Positions 29,769 through 39,437 of a stretch of 40,668 bases of DNA are shown here, one piece after another (position 1 is the stretch's first letter; every line of letters starts with the position of its first letter). Under the pieces are notes generated by a model. The model did no database searches. It had not been told where the DNA came from and saw nothing but the letters and a program-made list of their open reading frames with translations. The stretch is taken from positions 1 to 40,668 of the forward strand of contig JAAYBT010000187.1 of NCBI GenBank assembly GCA_012730015.1, given 5' to 3'. Both the position numbers and the translations under genes were made by a program. The stretch comes from Clostridiaceae bacterium. GTDB lineage: Bacteria; Bacillota; Clostridia; Acetivibrionales; DTU013.

Positions 29769-31808
29769 TTGCCCTTCGAGAATATGGATAATAAAAAATT
29801 TCTTGGTTTACTAATTCCCCGTACCGGTTTTTATCTATGGGTCATACTGTTTCTTGTAGCTATCATTGCATTGCTTGAATGGCGTGTTGCTATTCCCGCA
29901 GCCGTTTTGCTTGCCTGCCTTACCTACTATTATTTCAGCACAAATCGCAAGCGGAAGATAGAGATATCAAGCTTTATTGAAAATCTCAACTTCAACATTG
30001 ATACTGCAACAAAGGACACTTTGTTGAATTTTCCCATGCCCCTTGCCTTTACTGAGATAAATGGTTCTATTATATGGTACAACTCTTCATTCAAGGATAT
30101 ATCGGAAACGGGAGAAGCCTTCGATGAAGCTATGGACTCAGTTATAGCTGATCTAAAGGGCACCATCAACATATCGGAAATGCAAAAGGGGATCCTAAAT
30201 GGTATCTCCAAACAGGTTGAGATAAATGGCAGGCACTATAATGTAATGTGCAACCCTGCCAGACTCGATACGAAAAAGGACAGCAGTTCACTCATACTCA
30301 TTTTCTATTTTATTGACATAACACAGCTTGTTGAGCTGAAGAAGCTTTACACAGATGAGAAGATTATGACTGCGATTATTATCATAGACAATTATGATGA
30401 CTTGATGAAGAGTATGCAGGATTCAAGCAGACCCCAGATGCTTGCTGAAATAGAGAAAAAGGTAGTACAGTGGATGTCCTTTTCGAATGGCATCATTAAG
30501 AAATTCGAGAGAGATAAGTACATTTTTCTTTTCGAGCAGAAGCATTTAAAGAGTTTCGAGGAGAAAAAGTTTGAGATATTGGATAGCGTGAAGGAAATTG
30601 ATGTTGGGAACAAAATCCCCGTTACCTTAAGTCTGGGGTTTGGACTCAATGGGGAGAGCCCGGCTCAGAATTTTCAGTTTGCCACGGCAGCTATAGATTT
30701 GGCCTTAGGGCGTGGTGGAGATCAGGTGGTCGTGAAAAACGGTGAGAGCTTCAGCTTCTTCGGAGGGAAGACTCGGGAGCTGGAAAAGAGGACTAAGGTC
30801 AAGGCAAGAGTTATAGCGTTTGCTCTGCGAGAGCTGATTGACCATTCCTCCTCTGTGTTAATAATGGGCCATGAAAATGCTGATATTGATTCTCTTGGGG
30901 CTTCTCTGGGACTTTATCGGATTGTCAAAAGCAGGGACAAGGATGTGAATATCGTACTAACAAGGGTAAATCCCACGATAGAGAATCTGATAATGAGGAT
31001 ACAAAGGGATGATAAATATGAGGGCTTGTTCAAAAACAGGGGAGAAGCCCTCGAGTCTGTTGATAAGAAGACACTTCTCATTATTGTGGACACACACCGA
31101 AAAAGCTTTACTGAGATACCCGAATTAGTTGACAGCGCCGGACAGGTTGTTGTCATCGACCACCACAGACTAGGAGCAGACTATATACAGGACACGGTCC
31201 TGACCTATCAGGAGACATACGCCTCCTCTACAAGCGAGCTCGTTACCGAAATAATTCAATACATAGATGAAAATCTGCATCTGAGCCTAATTGAGGCAGA
31301 GGCCCTTTACGCAGGTATAGTGGTAGATACAAAGAGCTTCACCTTTAAGACCGGGGTTAGGACCTTTGAGGCGGCATCATACCTAAGGCGGCAAGGCGTT
31401 GACACTGTTGCGGTCAAGCAGCTTTTCCAAAACGACCTTGAGACTTATACCAACATTTCGTCTGTTGTCAGAAGTGCAGAGATGGTAAGTAGTGAGATAG
31501 CCATATCAACCTGTCCGCCCGGCTTTAAGAATGTGCAATTAATTGCCGCTAAAGCTGCTGATGAGATGTTGAATTTGTCCGGTATTTACGCGGCTTTTGT
31601 ATTATGCGGCAGCGGAAGCGAAGTGTGTATTAGTGGGAGGTCACTGGGCGAAATAAATGTACAGATGATCCTGGAAAAGCTTGGTGGGGGTGGACACCTG
31701 ACAGTAGCGGGAGCACAATTGTCTGAAACCAACATCAATGATGCGAAAGTTAAATTGAAATATGCTATAATGGAATATATCAATGAATTCAATAAACCGA
31801 ACGCATGA
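29769..31808 (+). CDS. gdpP: Cyclic-di-AMP phosphodiesterase GdpP (YybT)
   Basis: GdpP is a membrane enzyme that degrades c-di-AMP and so affects cell-wall and potassium homeostasis. Two N-terminal membrane helices (about residues 15-58) are followed by a PAS-like region, a degenerate GGDEF domain (about 190-325), and the DHH/DHHA1 phosphodiesterase. The last has [16 protein letters not shown] (about 364-379), [12 protein letters not shown] (about 458-470) and [13 protein letters not shown] (about 638-650). The length of 679 suits the family. The start is uncertain: TTG 29769 has AGGAG 13 bases upstream, and the ATG at 29784 follows a hairpin AAGGGC/GCCCTT (29762-29776). rplI follows, as in Bacillus. 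Confidence 0.93.
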   Translation: MPFENMDNKKFLGLLIPRTGFYLWVILFLVAIIALLEWRVAIPAAVLLACLTYYYFSTNRKRKIEISSFIENLNFNIDTATKDTLLNFPMPLAFTEINGSIIWYNSSFKDISETGEAFDEAMDSVIADLKGTINISEMQKGILNGISKQVEINGRHYNVMCNPARLDTKKDSSSLILIFYFIDITQLVELKKLYTDEKIMTAIIIIDNYDDLMKSMQDSSRPQMLAEIEKKVVQWMSFSNGIIKKFERDKYIFLFEQKHLKSFEEKKFEILDSVKEIDVGNKIPVTLSLGFGLNGESPAQNFQFATAAIDLALGRGGDQVVVKNGESFSFFGGKTRELEKRTKVKARVIAFALRELIDHSSSVLIMGHENADIDSLGASLGLYRIVKSRDKDVNIVLTRVNPTIENLIMRIQRDDKYEGLFKNRGEALESVDKKTLLIIVDTHRKSFTEIPELVDSAGQVVVIDHHRLGADYIQDTVLTYQETYASSTSELVTEIIQYIDENLHLSLIEAEALYAGIVVDTKSFTFKTGVRTFEAASYLRRQGVDTVAVKQLFQNDLETYTNISSVVRSAEMVSSEIAISTCPPGFKNVQLIAAKAADEMLNLSGIYAAFVLCGSGSEVCISGRSLGEINVQMILEKLGGGGHLTVAGAQLSETNINDAKVKLKYAIMEYINEFNKPNA

Positions 31809-31854
31809 TTGTTGGGTCGTGTGGCTGTTAGCAGGTTGATTTGGGGAGGTCTAT

Positions 31855-32301
31855 ATGAAAGTAATATTAAAGCAGGACGTTAAGGGACTGGGTAAGACAG
31901 AAGATTTGGTGAACGTTAGCGACGGATATGCCAGGAATTTTCTGTTCCCACGAGGACTTGCGGCAGAGGCTAATGCAAGTAACATAAATATCATGAAAAC
32001 AAAAAAGGAAGCGGAAAAAAGCAAAAGGGCCCGTGAATTGGCTCAGGCTAAGGAGCTTGCAGAGAGATTGAAGACTACTCTTGTGGTTATTAAGACAAAA
32101 TCCGGTGAGAGCGGAAAGCTTTTTGGATCAATAACAAGTAAGGATATTTCCGACAAATTAAAGAAGGATTTTAGTATCGATATAGACAAGAAGAAAATTG
32201 TGCTTCCTGAGCCCATTAAATCAACGGGGAGCTTTGAAATCGAAGTCAAATTGTATCCGGAGGTCAGCGGAAAGCTGACTGTCAAGATTGAAGAAGAGTA
32301 A
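31855..32301 (+). CDS. rplI: 50S ribosomal protein L9
   Basis: L9 binds 23S rRNA and projects from the L1 side of the ribosome. The 148-residue protein starts MKVILKQDVKGLGKTEDLVNVSDGYARNFLFPRGLA, which is the family signature. A long connecting helix and the C-terminal RNA-binding domain (LFGSITSKDISDKLKKDFSIDIDKKKIVL) follow. GGGGAGG is 6 bases before the ATG. It lies between gdpP and dnaB as in Bacillus. Confidence 0.97.
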   Translation: MKVILKQDVKGLGKTEDLVNVSDGYARNFLFPRGLAAEANASNINIMKTKKEAEKSKRARELAQAKELAERLKTTLVVIKTKSGESGKLFGSITSKDISDKLKKDFSIDIDKKKIVLPEPIKSTGSFEIEVKLYPEVSGKLTVKIEEE

Positions 32302-32341
32302 GCTCACATGGGCGAATTAAACTAGGCGGAGGGTCTTAAAA

Positions 32342-33685
32342 GTGTCAATAGATACCATCGGGAGAGTGCCTCCTCACAATATAGAAGCGGAGCAGGCTGT
32401 TCTTGGCTGTATGCTGATAGATTCAGATATCATTCCCAGCGTTACGGAAATGATAAAAAGCGAAGATTTTTACAGGGATGACCACAAGGAGATCTGCGAA
32501 GCTATACTTGACATTACGGAAAGGGCAGGTCCTGTTGACATAATAACTGTTTCCGAACAGCTGCAGCTGAGGGGCACTCTTGATGCTGTAGGCGGGCTCG
32601 ATTACTTGGCAAGCATTTCAAGCGCGGTACCCACTACTGCTAATGCGAAGCATTACTCGAAAATTGTTGAGGAAAAATCACTTCTGCGCAAATTGCTCAA
32701 AGCGGCATCCGATATTTCGGGTATGTGCTTTGATTCCTCAGATGAAGCCATTTATGTGCTGGACAAAGCGGAAAAGAGCATTTTTGATATCTTACAAAAA
32801 AGAAGCACCCAGGGCTTTACGCATATAAAGGATGTGCTACTTGAGACCTTCAACCGCTTGGAGGAGCTCTATAACAGCAAAAGCTATATTACCGGTATTC
32901 CGACCGGCTTCACGGATTTGGATATGAAGACGGCCGGGCTGCAAAACTCGGATTTGATATTGATAGCGGCAAGGCCTGGTATGGGCAAGACTGCAATGGC
33001 TCTTAATATTGCGCAATATGCCGCGGTTCGCAAGCATGTGCCGGTGGCTATTTTCAATCTGGAGATGTCAAAAGACCAGCTCGTGAATAGAATGCTCAGC
33101 AGCGAAGTGATGGTGGACAGCCAAAAGATGAGGACAGGAAAGCTTGAGGATGATGATTGGAATAAGGTCGCTCAGGCTTTGGCGCCTCTTTCCGAGGCCC
33201 CCATTTTTATCGACGATACTCCCGGCATATCGGTTATGGATATCAGAGCCAAATGCAGGAGACTCAAGCTGGAGAAGAATCTTGGCCTTGTTGTGATAGA
33301 TTATTTGCAGCTGATGCAGGGCAGGGGCAGGGTAGAAAGCAGGCAGCAGGAAGTGTCTGAGATTTCGCGTTCGCTCAAGATATTGGCTAAGGAGCTTAAT
33401 GTGCCTGTAGTGACTATGTCACAGCTTAGCAGAGGCCCTGAATCCAGAAATGACCACAGGCCTATGCTCAGCGATTTAAGAGAATCGGGCGCTATCGAGC
33501 AGGACGCTGATATTGTTATGTTTCTATACAGGGATGATTACTACAATCCCGATACAGATAAGAAAAACATTGCGGAAGTCATAATTGCAAAGCACAGAAA
33601 TGGTTCAACCGGTACCATTGAGCTAAGATGGTTTGGTGAGTACACAAAGTTTGCTAATTTAAAGAGGGATGATTATAACAAGTAG
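32342..33685 (+). CDS. dnaB: Replicative DNA helicase DnaB
   Basis: This is the hexameric replication-fork helicase (called DnaC in B. subtilis). The N-terminal domain has PPHNIEAEQAVLGCMLID. The RecA-like domain has Walker A ARPGMGKTAMALN (about residues 208-220), LEMSKDQLVNRML, Walker B LGLVVIDYLQLMQG, and SQLSRGPESRNDHRPMLSDLRESGAIEQDAD. The length of 447 is normal and there is no intein. The start is GTG 32342, preceded by GGAGGG. The last 17 bases overlap the start of tilS. Confidence 0.97.
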   Translation: MSIDTIGRVPPHNIEAEQAVLGCMLIDSDIIPSVTEMIKSEDFYRDDHKEICEAILDITERAGPVDIITVSEQLQLRGTLDAVGGLDYLASISSAVPTTANAKHYSKIVEEKSLLRKLLKAASDISGMCFDSSDEAIYVLDKAEKSIFDILQKRSTQGFTHIKDVLLETFNRLEELYNSKSYITGIPTGFTDLDMKTAGLQNSDLILIAARPGMGKTAMALNIAQYAAVRKHVPVAIFNLEMSKDQLVNRMLSSEVMVDSQKMRTGKLEDDDWNKVAQALAPLSEAPIFIDDTPGISVMDIRAKCRRLKLEKNLGLVVIDYLQLMQGRGRVESRQQEVSEISRSLKILAKELNVPVVTMSQLSRGPESRNDHRPMLSDLRESGAIEQDADIVMFLYRDDYYNPDTDKKNIAEVIIAKHRNGSTGTIELRWFGEYTKFANLKRDDYNK

Positions 33686-35222
33686 CTTTACCGGTCAGTT
33701 TCAACAGAGGATACTTGAGGCCATTCGAGCCAACCACTTGATTGAAAACGGTGACAGAGTAGTGGTGGGTGTTTCGGGAGGGGCTGATTCCGTATGCCTT
33801 CTTCATGTCCTTCATTCTCTTTCCAGAGCTCTTCAGATAAAGCTTTATGCAGTTCACATAAATCATATGCTTCGTGCCGATGAGGCCGATGGGGATGAGC
33901 GATACACAGCCGATCTTTGTGAGGAGCTAGGCATTCAACTGTCATCGACTCGTATTGATGTGGGAGCCATGTCTAAAAGCCTGGGAATATCACTGGAGGA
34001 AGCCGGAAGAAAGGCGCGATATGGCGAATTCTCCCGTTGTGCTCAGGCTGTGGGGGCATCTGTTATTGCCGTTGCTCACAATAGAAATGATCAGGCCGAA
34101 ACTGTCATGATGAATATTATGAGGGGCTCAGGCATCGCTGGTCTTTCAGGCATGGAGTATAAAAAAGGAAAAATCATAAGGCCTCTTCTTGACATAAGTA
34201 GAGATGAAATTGAGCGCTATTGCACAGAGGCTGGGCTTTCACCAAGAACAGACAGTTCAAATCTGACGGAGGAATTCACCCGGAACAGGGTGCGGCTGGG
34301 ATTGTTTCCTTATATAATGGAGAATTTCGGGATTAACATGGAGGTTAGTCTTTGTAGGCTATCTGCTCATGCTGCTAAGGATAACAGTTTTCTGGATGAA
34401 TGTGCGTCTAAGGCATATTTAGCCGCTCTCAATGTCAAGCAGAAAGGTCAGGTTAAAGGAAAAGAGCAGGGACAAGATCAGGGGCAAGACCAGGGACAAG
34501 ACCGGCAGCAAGACCGGCGGCAAGAGCAAGGAGGAGGCAAGGGACAGGTTGAATTAAAAGCAGAAAAGCTTATGAGTCTTCACCCGGCGGTGCTAAATAG
34601 AGTATTGAAGCTGGCTATCACCGATGTTGCGGGCAGTAGCAAGGGAATCGCCTCAGTCCACTACCAAAGTCTCACCGATCTTATCGTAAAGGGAAGGACC
34701 GGCGCTATCGCAGAGCTTCCTGGTGGAATTAGGGGCGTTTTTGCATACGGTGTTTTGAAGATATTCATTTCACACTCAGATTACTCGAATAGTGAGGATA
34801 TTAATTTTTGCGTGGATTTGAATATCCCGGGAACCGTTCGGGTGCCTGAGCTGGAGGCGACTGTGACAGCCTGTATTGTTAGGGATACAAATATTGATAA
34901 TTACCCGCAGTTAGTATATAATCCTTTCATGCAATTTTTTGATTACGATAAGCTTAATAGGGGAATTATTATTAGGAATCGAAGAATGGGCGACAGATTT
35001 GCACCCTTTGGATCAAATGGGACCAAAAAACTGAAGGAATATTTTATTGACAGTAAAGTGCCCAGAGAGCAACGTAGTATGATTCCCCTTATTTGCATGG
35101 ATGATGAGATTGTTTGGGTCATTGGAGATAAAATAAGTGATAAATTCAAGGTAACTGAAAATACTAAAAGTATTCTAAGAATAAAGTACAGCGGAGGATT
35201 TCATCATGATGGGGGATATTGA
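33669..35222 (+). CDS. tilS: tRNA(Ile)-lysidine synthase TilS, with Gln/Asp-rich insertion
   Basis: TilS makes lysidine at position 34 of tRNA-Ile(CAU), changing both codon and amino-acid identity. The PP-loop GVSGGADSVCLLHVL (about residues 34-48), HINHMLRADEADGDE and AVAHNRNDQAETVMMN are conserved. The C-terminal domain ends NRRMGDRFAPFGSNGTKKLKEYFIDSKVP. At about residues 255-297 lies a low-complexity run with repeated GQDQ/QDR units, making the protein 517 residues against about 470. It overlaps dnaB and hpt by 17 bp each, so translation is probably coupled. The ribosome site at the ATG is weak. Confidence 0.94.
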   Translation: MIITSSFTGQFQQRILEAIRANHLIENGDRVVVGVSGGADSVCLLHVLHSLSRALQIKLYAVHINHMLRADEADGDERYTADLCEELGIQLSSTRIDVGAMSKSLGISLEEAGRKARYGEFSRCAQAVGASVIAVAHNRNDQAETVMMNIMRGSGIAGLSGMEYKKGKIIRPLLDISRDEIERYCTEAGLSPRTDSSNLTEEFTRNRVRLGLFPYIMENFGINMEVSLCRLSAHAAKDNSFLDECASKAYLAALNVKQKGQVKGKEQGQDQGQDQGQDRQQDRRQEQGGGKGQVELKAEKLMSLHPAVLNRVLKLAITDVAGSSKGIASVHYQSLTDLIVKGRTGAIAELPGGIRGVFAYGVLKIFISHSDYSNSEDINFCVDLNIPGTVRVPELEATVTACIVRDTNIDNYPQLVYNPFMQFFDYDKLNRGIIIRNRRMGDRFAPFGSNGTKKLKEYFIDSKVPREQRSMIPLICMDDEIVWVIGDKISDKFKVTENTKSILRIKYSGGFHHDGGY

Positions 35223-35748
35223 GGAGATTTTGGTAAGCCGGGAGCAGATAAGAGAGATGACGAGGGGCCTTGGCAAGCGCATATCCGAGGATTATGAAGG
35301 ATGTGACCTAATTGTAGTAGGAGTATTAAAGGGTTCCTTTATTTTTCTGGCAGATTTGATGAGGGAAATTACGATACCTGCGGACATGGATCTGATAGCG
35401 GTATCGAGCTATGGTGCGTCCACAAAGTCTTCAGGAGTCGTTCGTATAATAAAGGATATTGATATAGATATAGAGGGTAAGCATGTGCTAATTGTCGAGG
35501 ATTTGGTAGACACGGGGCTGACGCTGAATCATCTGAAGGAGCTATTCGGCACAAGGAACCCCAAAAGCGTGAAGGTATGTGCGGCTTTTGATAAGCCATC
35601 CAGGAGGAAGGTTGACATCGAAGCAGAGTATAAGGGCATTGAGGTGCCTGATAAATTCATTGTCGGATATGGCTTGGACTATGCGGGGAAATATCGTAAT
35701 TTACCGGATGTTTGTACGCTGAAGAAAGAAATTTATTCAAACAGTTAG
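35206..35748 (+). CDS. hpt: Hypoxanthine phosphoribosyltransferase
   Basis: Hpt salvages hypoxanthine and guanine with PRPP. The 180-residue protein has [26 protein letters not shown], the PRPP loop [14 protein letters not shown] (about residues 97-110), and [18 protein letters not shown], ending [22 protein letters not shown]. All are family hallmarks. GGAGG lies 8 bases before the ATG at 35206, within the end of tilS. The tilS-hpt-ftsH order is conserved in Firmicutes. A hairpin follows its stop. Confidence 0.96.
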   Translation: MMGDIEEILVSREQIREMTRGLGKRISEDYEGCDLIVVGVLKGSFIFLADLMREITIPADMDLIAVSSYGASTKSSGVVRIIKDIDIDIEGKHVLIVEDLVDTGLTLNHLKELFGTRNPKSVKVCAAFDKPSRRKVDIEAEYKGIEVPDKFIVGYGLDYAGKYRNLPDVCTLKKEIYSNS

Positions 35749-35753
35749 CAGTT

Positions 35754-35794
35754 TAATTCAGACATTTTCCCTGAACGGGAAGTACTCTGAATTA
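35754..35794 (+). terminator. Two-helix stem-loop after hpt
   Basis: TAATTCAGA (35754-35762) pairs with TCTGAATTA (35786-35794), and an inner TTCCC/GGGAA stem (35767-35771/35777-35781) closes a 5-base loop. It lies 6 bases after hpt and before the ftsH promoter. Only a short AT-rich run follows, so termination would be partial. Confidence 0.5.
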
Positions 35795-35806
35795 TATAGT
35801 TTTAAA

Positions 35807-35835
35807 TTGTGTTTTAAATATGTTTATGGTAATAT
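35807..35835 (+). promoter_or_regulatory. Promoter of ftsH
   Basis: TTGTGT (35807-35812) and TAATAT (35830-35835) are 17 bases apart, and TGG before TAATAT gives an extended -10. The predicted start near 35842 excludes translation from the upstream end of the open frame. Confidence 0.6.
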
Positions 35836-35887
35836 TGAATGTAATCTGGAAGGCATTGTAAGTATTGAATTTCCGGGAGGGAGATAT

Positions 35888-37702
35888 TTGAAATATTTTA
35901 AAGGATTAAGTTTCTATATAGTAATCTTCGTAATAGTATTGTTAGTGCTGACAATATTTACCAGCTCCTCAAAGTCGCCGGAGCTTAGTTATACCGAGAT
36001 GATTTCTCATTTAGAAAACAGCAATATTCAAAGCGTTGTATTAAAGGGTAATGAAGCTACTGTTGAGCTAATTAATGCAAATAAAGGCGCAAAAACCAAG
36101 ACCTATGTAGTATATATCTCATCTGTAGACACTTTTACTCAGATGATGACTGATGCATATAAGGAAGGCCAAGTCAAGGATTACAGATCGGAACCGCCAC
36201 CAACTGCACCATGGTGGGTTGCAATTCTTCCGACAATCGGATTGATAGTTGTCTTCGTGCTGTTTTGGGTTTTCTTTCTTCAACAGTCGCAAGGCGGCGG
36301 GGGCAATAGAGTTATGTCCTTTGGAAAGAGCCGCGCAAAGATAAGCACCGATGACAAAAAAAAGGTGACCTTTGATGATGTGGCGGGAGCAGATGAAGAG
36401 AAGGAAGAGCTGAAGGAAATTGTTGAATTTCTAAAATCGCCAAAGAAGTTTATTGAGTTGGGAGCAAGGATTCCAAAGGGTGTGCTTCTGGTAGGGCCTC
36501 CCGGCACTGGTAAAACACTTCTGGCAAAGGCGATTTCGGGTGAAGCGGGTGTGCCATTTTTTAGCATCAGCGGTTCCGATTTTGTTGAAATGTTTGTAGG
36601 TGTTGGTGCATCAAGAGTCAGGGATTTGTTTGAGCAAGCCAAGAAAAGCGCTCCCTGTATAGTTTTCATAGATGAGATAGACGCAGTAGGTCGGCATAGA
36701 GGCGCAGGTCTTGGCGGTGGCCACGATGAGCGCGAGCAGACGCTAAATCAGTTGCTTGTTGAAATGGATGGCTTCGGTGTAAATGAGGGCGTTATCATAC
36801 TGGCAGCTACCAACAGGCCGGACATACTGGATCCTGCATTATTGAGGCCGGGCAGATTTGACAGAAGAGTTTTTGTGGGGCTGCCCGATATTAAAGGCCG
36901 CGAAGCTATATTGAAGGTACATGCCAAGGGAAAACCACTTGGCTCCGATGTAAAGCTGGATGAGCTGGCTAAAAGCACCCCGGGATTTACAGGGGCAGAT
37001 TTGGAAAACCTTCTAAATGAAGCTGCCTTGCTGGCGGCGCGAGCTAACAAGAAGCGTGTTGACATGGAAGATGTAAAAGAGGCTACATTTAAAGTGGTTG
37101 TGGGCCCCGAGAAAAAGAGCAGGGTAATGACCGAGAAGGAAAAGAAGCTTACTGCATATCATGAAGCAGGTCATGCTATTGCTGTAAAGGTTGCTTCAAC
37201 CACTGACAAGGTTGACAGGGTTTCTATCATACCATCAGGTAGGGCGGGCGGCTATACCGCACACAAACCCGATGAGGACAAATCTTATCATACCAAATCT
37301 CAGCTGATGGAAGAGATTATCATATCAATGGGTGGCAGGGCTGCTGAGGATATTGTGCTCGGCGAGATCAGTACAGGAGCATCCAGCGATTTGAAGCATG
37401 CCAATGGTGTAGCGAGAAGCATGATAATAAAATATGGCATGAGTGAAAATTTGGGTAATATGATATTTGATGAGAATGATGAAGTGTTTATAGGGCGTGA
37501 CTTTGGTCATACCAGAAGCTACAGTGAAGAAGTGGCGGCGATGATTGACAAGGAAGTCAAGCAGCTAATTGATACGGCATATGAGAAGACGATTGCCATA
37601 CTTAAGGAGCATATAACTACCCTGCACAGGATAGCAGAGGCTTTGCTTGAGAAAGAAAAGCTGGAAGGCCATGAGTTTGAGGAATTGTTTGCAGCCACAT
37701 AA
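35888..37702 (+). CDS. ftsH: ATP-dependent zinc metalloprotease FtsH
   Basis: FtsH is a hexameric membrane protease that degrades misfolded membrane proteins and regulators, with a role in sporulation in Bacillus. From TTG 35888 (after GGGAGGGAG) the protein has 604 residues. It has two membrane helices (about 8-27 and 108-128) around an extracytoplasmic loop. The AAA domain has Walker [14 protein letters not shown] (about 203), [12 protein letters not shown], and the [25 protein letters not shown]. The zinc site is HEAGH (His425, Glu426, His429). Initiation at the first codon of the longer open frame (35807) would fall in the promoter. Confidence 0.96.
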   Translation: MKYFKGLSFYIVIFVIVLLVLTIFTSSSKSPELSYTEMISHLENSNIQSVVLKGNEATVELINANKGAKTKTYVVYISSVDTFTQMMTDAYKEGQVKDYRSEPPPTAPWWVAILPTIGLIVVFVLFWVFFLQQSQGGGGNRVMSFGKSRAKISTDDKKKVTFDDVAGADEEKEELKEIVEFLKSPKKFIELGARIPKGVLLVGPPGTGKTLLAKAISGEAGVPFFSISGSDFVEMFVGVGASRVRDLFEQAKKSAPCIVFIDEIDAVGRHRGAGLGGGHDEREQTLNQLLVEMDGFGVNEGVIILAATNRPDILDPALLRPGRFDRRVFVGLPDIKGREAILKVHAKGKPLGSDVKLDELAKSTPGFTGADLENLLNEAALLAARANKKRVDMEDVKEATFKVVVGPEKKSRVMTEKEKKLTAYHEAGHAIAVKVASTTDKVDRVSIIPSGRAGGYTAHKPDEDKSYHTKSQLMEEIIISMGGRAAEDIVLGEISTGASSDLKHANGVARSMIIKYGMSENLGNMIFDENDEVFIGRDFGHTRSYSEEVAAMIDKEVKQLIDTAYEKTIAILKEHITTLHRIAEALLEKEKLEGHEFEELFAAT

Positions 37703-37738
37703 AGCATAGATTTTGATGCACCGACAATTAAATAGACC

Positions 37739-37885
37739 CTTATCAAGAGAGGTGGAGGGACTGAGCCCGATGAAACCCCGGCAACCGGCCTAACGGCAGC
37801 GGTGCCAATTCCTGCAGGTTGCGTCCTGGAAGATGAGGTAATAAGAATGTGTAAGCCTCTTTCTTTTGGAAGAGGTTTTATTTTT
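37739..37885 (+). ncRNA. SAM-I (S-box) riboswitch with terminator, controlling metK
   Basis: The aptamer begins CTTATCAAGAGAGGTGGAGG (37739-37758), followed by CCCGATGAAAC and CCGGCAACC, the invariant S-box core. P1 is CTTAT 37739-37743 with ATAAG 37841-37845. The expression platform is a terminator stem CCTCTTTC/GGAAGAGG (about 37856-37875) followed by TTTTATTTTT. GATGAGG (about 37832-37838) can pair with the terminator's CCTC arm as antiterminator. SAM binding should terminate transcription of metK, a classic feedback loop. Confidence 0.97.
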
Positions 37886-37918
37886 ATAAATAGGTTTGAT
37901 TAACGAAAGGAGATCGAT

Positions 37919-39112
37919 ATGGCGAGAAGACTATTTACATCAGAATCAGTAACTGAGGGGCATCCGGACAAAGTGTGCGATCAGATATCTGACGCCGTGC
38001 TGGACGCAATATACTTAGAGGATCCATTTGCTAGGGTAGCATGTGAGACAGCGGTAACAACCGGTATGGTGCTTGTAATGGGCGAAATATCAACACAATG
38101 CTATGTGGATATCCCTAAGGTAGTAAGGAATACCATTAGTGAAATCGGTTATACAAATGCAGAGTTCGGGTTTGATACGAAGACCTGTGCAGTCCTAACA
38201 TCGATAGATGAACAGTCCGGCGACATTGCCATGGGCGTTGATAAATCATTAGAGGCAAAAACGCAGGCGAATCAGGATTTACAGGCGGAGGATAATGGGG
38301 CGGGCGATCAGGGAATGATGTTTGGCTTTGCATGCGATGAAACACCCGAACTCATGCCCATGCCTATATCTTTGGCACACAAGCTGGCCAAGAGACTTAC
38401 TGATGTGCGTAAGGACGGAACGTTGGAGTATCTTAGACCGGATGGCAAGTCCCAGGTGACTGTAGAATATGATGACGACAGACCCATAAGGGTAGATACT
38501 GTAGTCATATCGGCTCAACACAATCCTGAGGTACCTCGCGAAGTTATTGAGAGGGATATAATAGAACTGGTCATCAAGAAGATTATTCCCTCAGGTCTGC
38601 TTGATAATAAGACGAGGTTTTTAGTAAATCCAACGGGCAGATTTGTCGTGGGAGGTCCTCAGGGAGATTCAGGTCTTACCGGCAGGAAAATAATTGTGGA
38701 TACCTATGGTGGTTATGCAAGCCACGGCGGAGGGGCCTTCTCCGGCAAGGACCCTACTAAGGTCGACCGGTCTGCTGCATACGCTGCAAGATATGTGGCA
38801 AAGAACATTGTAGCGGCTGGGCTCGCGAAAAAGATTGAGGTTCAGCTGGCCTATGCCATTGGCGTTGCAAGACCTGTATCTGTGGCAATCAACACTTACG
38901 GAACAGGCATACTGTCCGAAGAAAAACTCATTCAACTCGTGCAAGAGAATTTTGATTTACGGCCTGCATCCATTATCAGGGATCTGGGGCTCAGAAGACC
39001 TATATATAAGCAGACGGCGGCATATGGTCATTTTGGCAGGACAGATATTGATTTGCCCTGGGAGAAGACCGACAAGATCGAACTGTTGAAAAATGCAGCA
39101 GCAAAGCTATAG
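37919..39112 (+). CDS. metK: S-adenosylmethionine synthetase MetK
   Basis: MetK makes SAM from methionine and ATP. The 397-residue protein begins [27 protein letters not shown]. It contains [16 protein letters not shown], the P-loop-like [21 protein letters not shown] and [19 protein letters not shown], all diagnostic. The length is typical. AAAGGAG is 8 bases before the ATG. Expression is governed by the SAM-I riboswitch directly upstream. Confidence 0.98.
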   Translation: MARRLFTSESVTEGHPDKVCDQISDAVLDAIYLEDPFARVACETAVTTGMVLVMGEISTQCYVDIPKVVRNTISEIGYTNAEFGFDTKTCAVLTSIDEQSGDIAMGVDKSLEAKTQANQDLQAEDNGAGDQGMMFGFACDETPELMPMPISLAHKLAKRLTDVRKDGTLEYLRPDGKSQVTVEYDDDRPIRVDTVVISAQHNPEVPREVIERDIIELVIKKIIPSGLLDNKTRFLVNPTGRFVVGGPQGDSGLTGRKIIVDTYGGYASHGGGAFSGKDPTKVDRSAAYAARYVAKNIVAAGLAKKIEVQLAYAIGVARPVSVAINTYGTGILSEEKLIQLVQENFDLRPASIIRDLGLRRPIYKQTAAYGHFGRTDIDLPWEKTDKIELLKNAAAKL

Positions 39113-39125
39113 GACAGGATGGCTC

Positions 39126-39180
39126 AGGGGGACGAATGACACAACAAAAACGTCCCCCTGTGTCGCCCCTGTGTCATTCT
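39126..39180. repeat. Dispersed REP-like palindromic repeat, copy 2
   Basis: AGGGGGACGAATGACACAAC followed by AAAAACGTCCCCCTGTGTC matches copy 1 (8347-8380) over 34 bases with two differences. It starts 13 bases after the metK stop and abuts the broken C-terminal edge of the HD-GYP remnant. Confidence 0.75.
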
Positions 39181-39183
39181 CGG

Positions 39184-39334
39184 CCGCCCTATGAGGCAGC
39201 TCCTTCTTCTTATACGCTCTGTCAGATGTAAGCGTATCATATACGACAGTTAGTAGGACAATTCTGGAAAGAGGATCTATCATATTTGATGCCAGTCCAA
39301 GAGGGTACCCAGAGCCATCCCGCCTTTTGCACAT
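39184..39334 (-). pseudogene. HD-GYP domain remnant
   Basis: Read on the minus strand, this piece gives RRDGSGYPLGLASNMIDPLS then RIVLLTVVYDTLTSDRAYKK and ELPHRAA, which is the second half of an HD-GYP (c-di-GMP phosphodiesterase-type) domain. The RxDGSGYP motif and the YDxLTSDRxY block are diagnostic. Nothing of the HD motif itself or upstream domains remains, and the C-terminal side runs into the dispersed repeat. The frame has no ribosome site. It is a decayed fragment of a gene once transcribed leftward. Confidence 0.75.
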
Positions 39335-39437
39335 AAAAAACAGTAATAGCAGGAAACAACGAACATTTAGATGAGTATCAGAATATAATAGTAACCCCTG
39401 TATTGTAAGGCGTGGCTTTCAAAGGAGGATTTTGAAG

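Larger units (their letters stand above)
39113..39437. other. Intergenic region metK to small GT-like gene
   Basis: This 325-base gap contains the second dispersed repeat copy directly after metK and, on the minus strand, an HD-GYP domain remnant. The remaining 90 bp before 39438 are AT-rich and hold the ribosome site of the next gene. Confidence 0.7.

Noticed and set aside
33669-35748. Identical 17-bp overlaps dnaB/tilS and tilS/hpt as a special signal
   Set aside because: Overlaps of this size are common in tightly packed operons, and the two sequences are unrelated.
35807-35887. Longer N-terminus for FtsH
   Set aside because: The extra codons contain the promoter; TTG 35888 has a strong ribosome site and gives the normal N-terminal membrane helix.
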